From positions 1 through 5,427 of the forward strand of contig CALQJP020000182.1 of NCBI GenBank assembly GCA_943330925.2: a stretch of DNA of 5,427 bases. Reading direction: 5' to 3'. The DNA is from Chryseobacterium gleum (GTDB taxonomy: Bacteria; Bacteroidota; Bacteroidia; Flavobacteriales_D; Sanyastnellaceae). A program made the position numbers and the translations under genes. The notes under the pieces were generated by a model, which did no database searches, was not told where the DNA came from, and saw nothing but the letters and a program-made list of their open reading frames with translations. The first letter of the stretch is position 1. Each line of letters starts with the position of its first letter. This document shows positions 5,337-5,427 of this stretch, piece after piece.

Positions 5337-5427
5337 TCTCGCGGAGAACGCAAAGAGAGCTCACGCAAAGAAGGCGTTATGAAGATAATTCGGCCTTACA
5401 TCTCGCAAAGGATGCAAAGGGAGCTCA
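5337..5427. repeat. Degenerate direct repeats with GCAAAG core downstream of the GxxExxY gene
   Basis: A 27-base unit at 5337-5363 recurs at 5401-5427, a 64-bp period, with 22 of 27 positions identical; all five differences are transitions. Both copies begin TCTCGC, contain GCAAAG, and end with the palindrome GAGCTC followed by A. GCAAAG occurs four times in 70 bp (starting at 5350, 5365, 5405 and 5414). The second copy ends exactly at the window edge, so the array may continue. No open reading frame covers it. Confidence 0.6.

Noticed and set aside
5337..5427. CRISPR array
   Set aside because: Only two imperfect copies with internal sub-repeats are visible and there are no cas genes; the pattern does not fit identical repeats separated by unique spacers.

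Overview
The window looks like ordinary chromosomal DNA from a member of the Bacteroidota, most likely the Cytophagales side of the phylum. Three things point there. The first gene encodes the 73-residue acidic DUF2795 protein with the MYWTLELASYLEDAPWPATK N-terminus typical of that phylum. Several intergenic gaps carry the Bacteroidota promoter element TAnnTTTG. Shine-Dalgarno sequences are weak or absent. The base composition is moderate. No phage, transposase, CRISPR or rRNA/tRNA gene is visible.

Layout, left to right. Bases 1-103 hold no gene that I can support, but contain a cluster of overlapping inverted repeats. A strong rho-independent terminator (103-128) closes a leftward pair: DUF2795 protein (132-353) and a PduO-type corrinoid adenosyltransferase (464-1015). 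Transcribed divergently from the adenosyltransferase are a dCMP deaminase-family protein (1078-1515, GTG start) and then a membrane-anchored S41 C-terminal processing peptidase (1590-3260) with its own well-formed promoter. Facing the peptidase is a leftward two-gene unit: a NifU/Nfu-type iron-sulfur carrier (4063-4713), then an alpha/beta hydrolase (3323-4066) whose start overlaps the Nfu stop by four bases. Last comes a rightward gene for a GxxExxY-family PD-(D/E)XK nuclease-like protein (4923-5300). It is followed by degenerate GCAAAG-rich direct repeats that run off the window end.

The genes are mostly housekeeping: cobalamin cofactor activation, pyrimidine nucleotide supply for dTTP, envelope proteolysis and Fe-S cluster delivery. 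They do not form one obvious pathway. The only tight coupling is nfu-hydrolase. The accessory-looking part is the right end, where the GxxExxY gene sits next to repeats. I do not see convincing evidence for a wholly new multi-gene system. The best candidates for a second look are the GxxExxY/repeat association, the overlapping hairpins at the left end, and the overlap between a possible terminator and the peptidase promoter.
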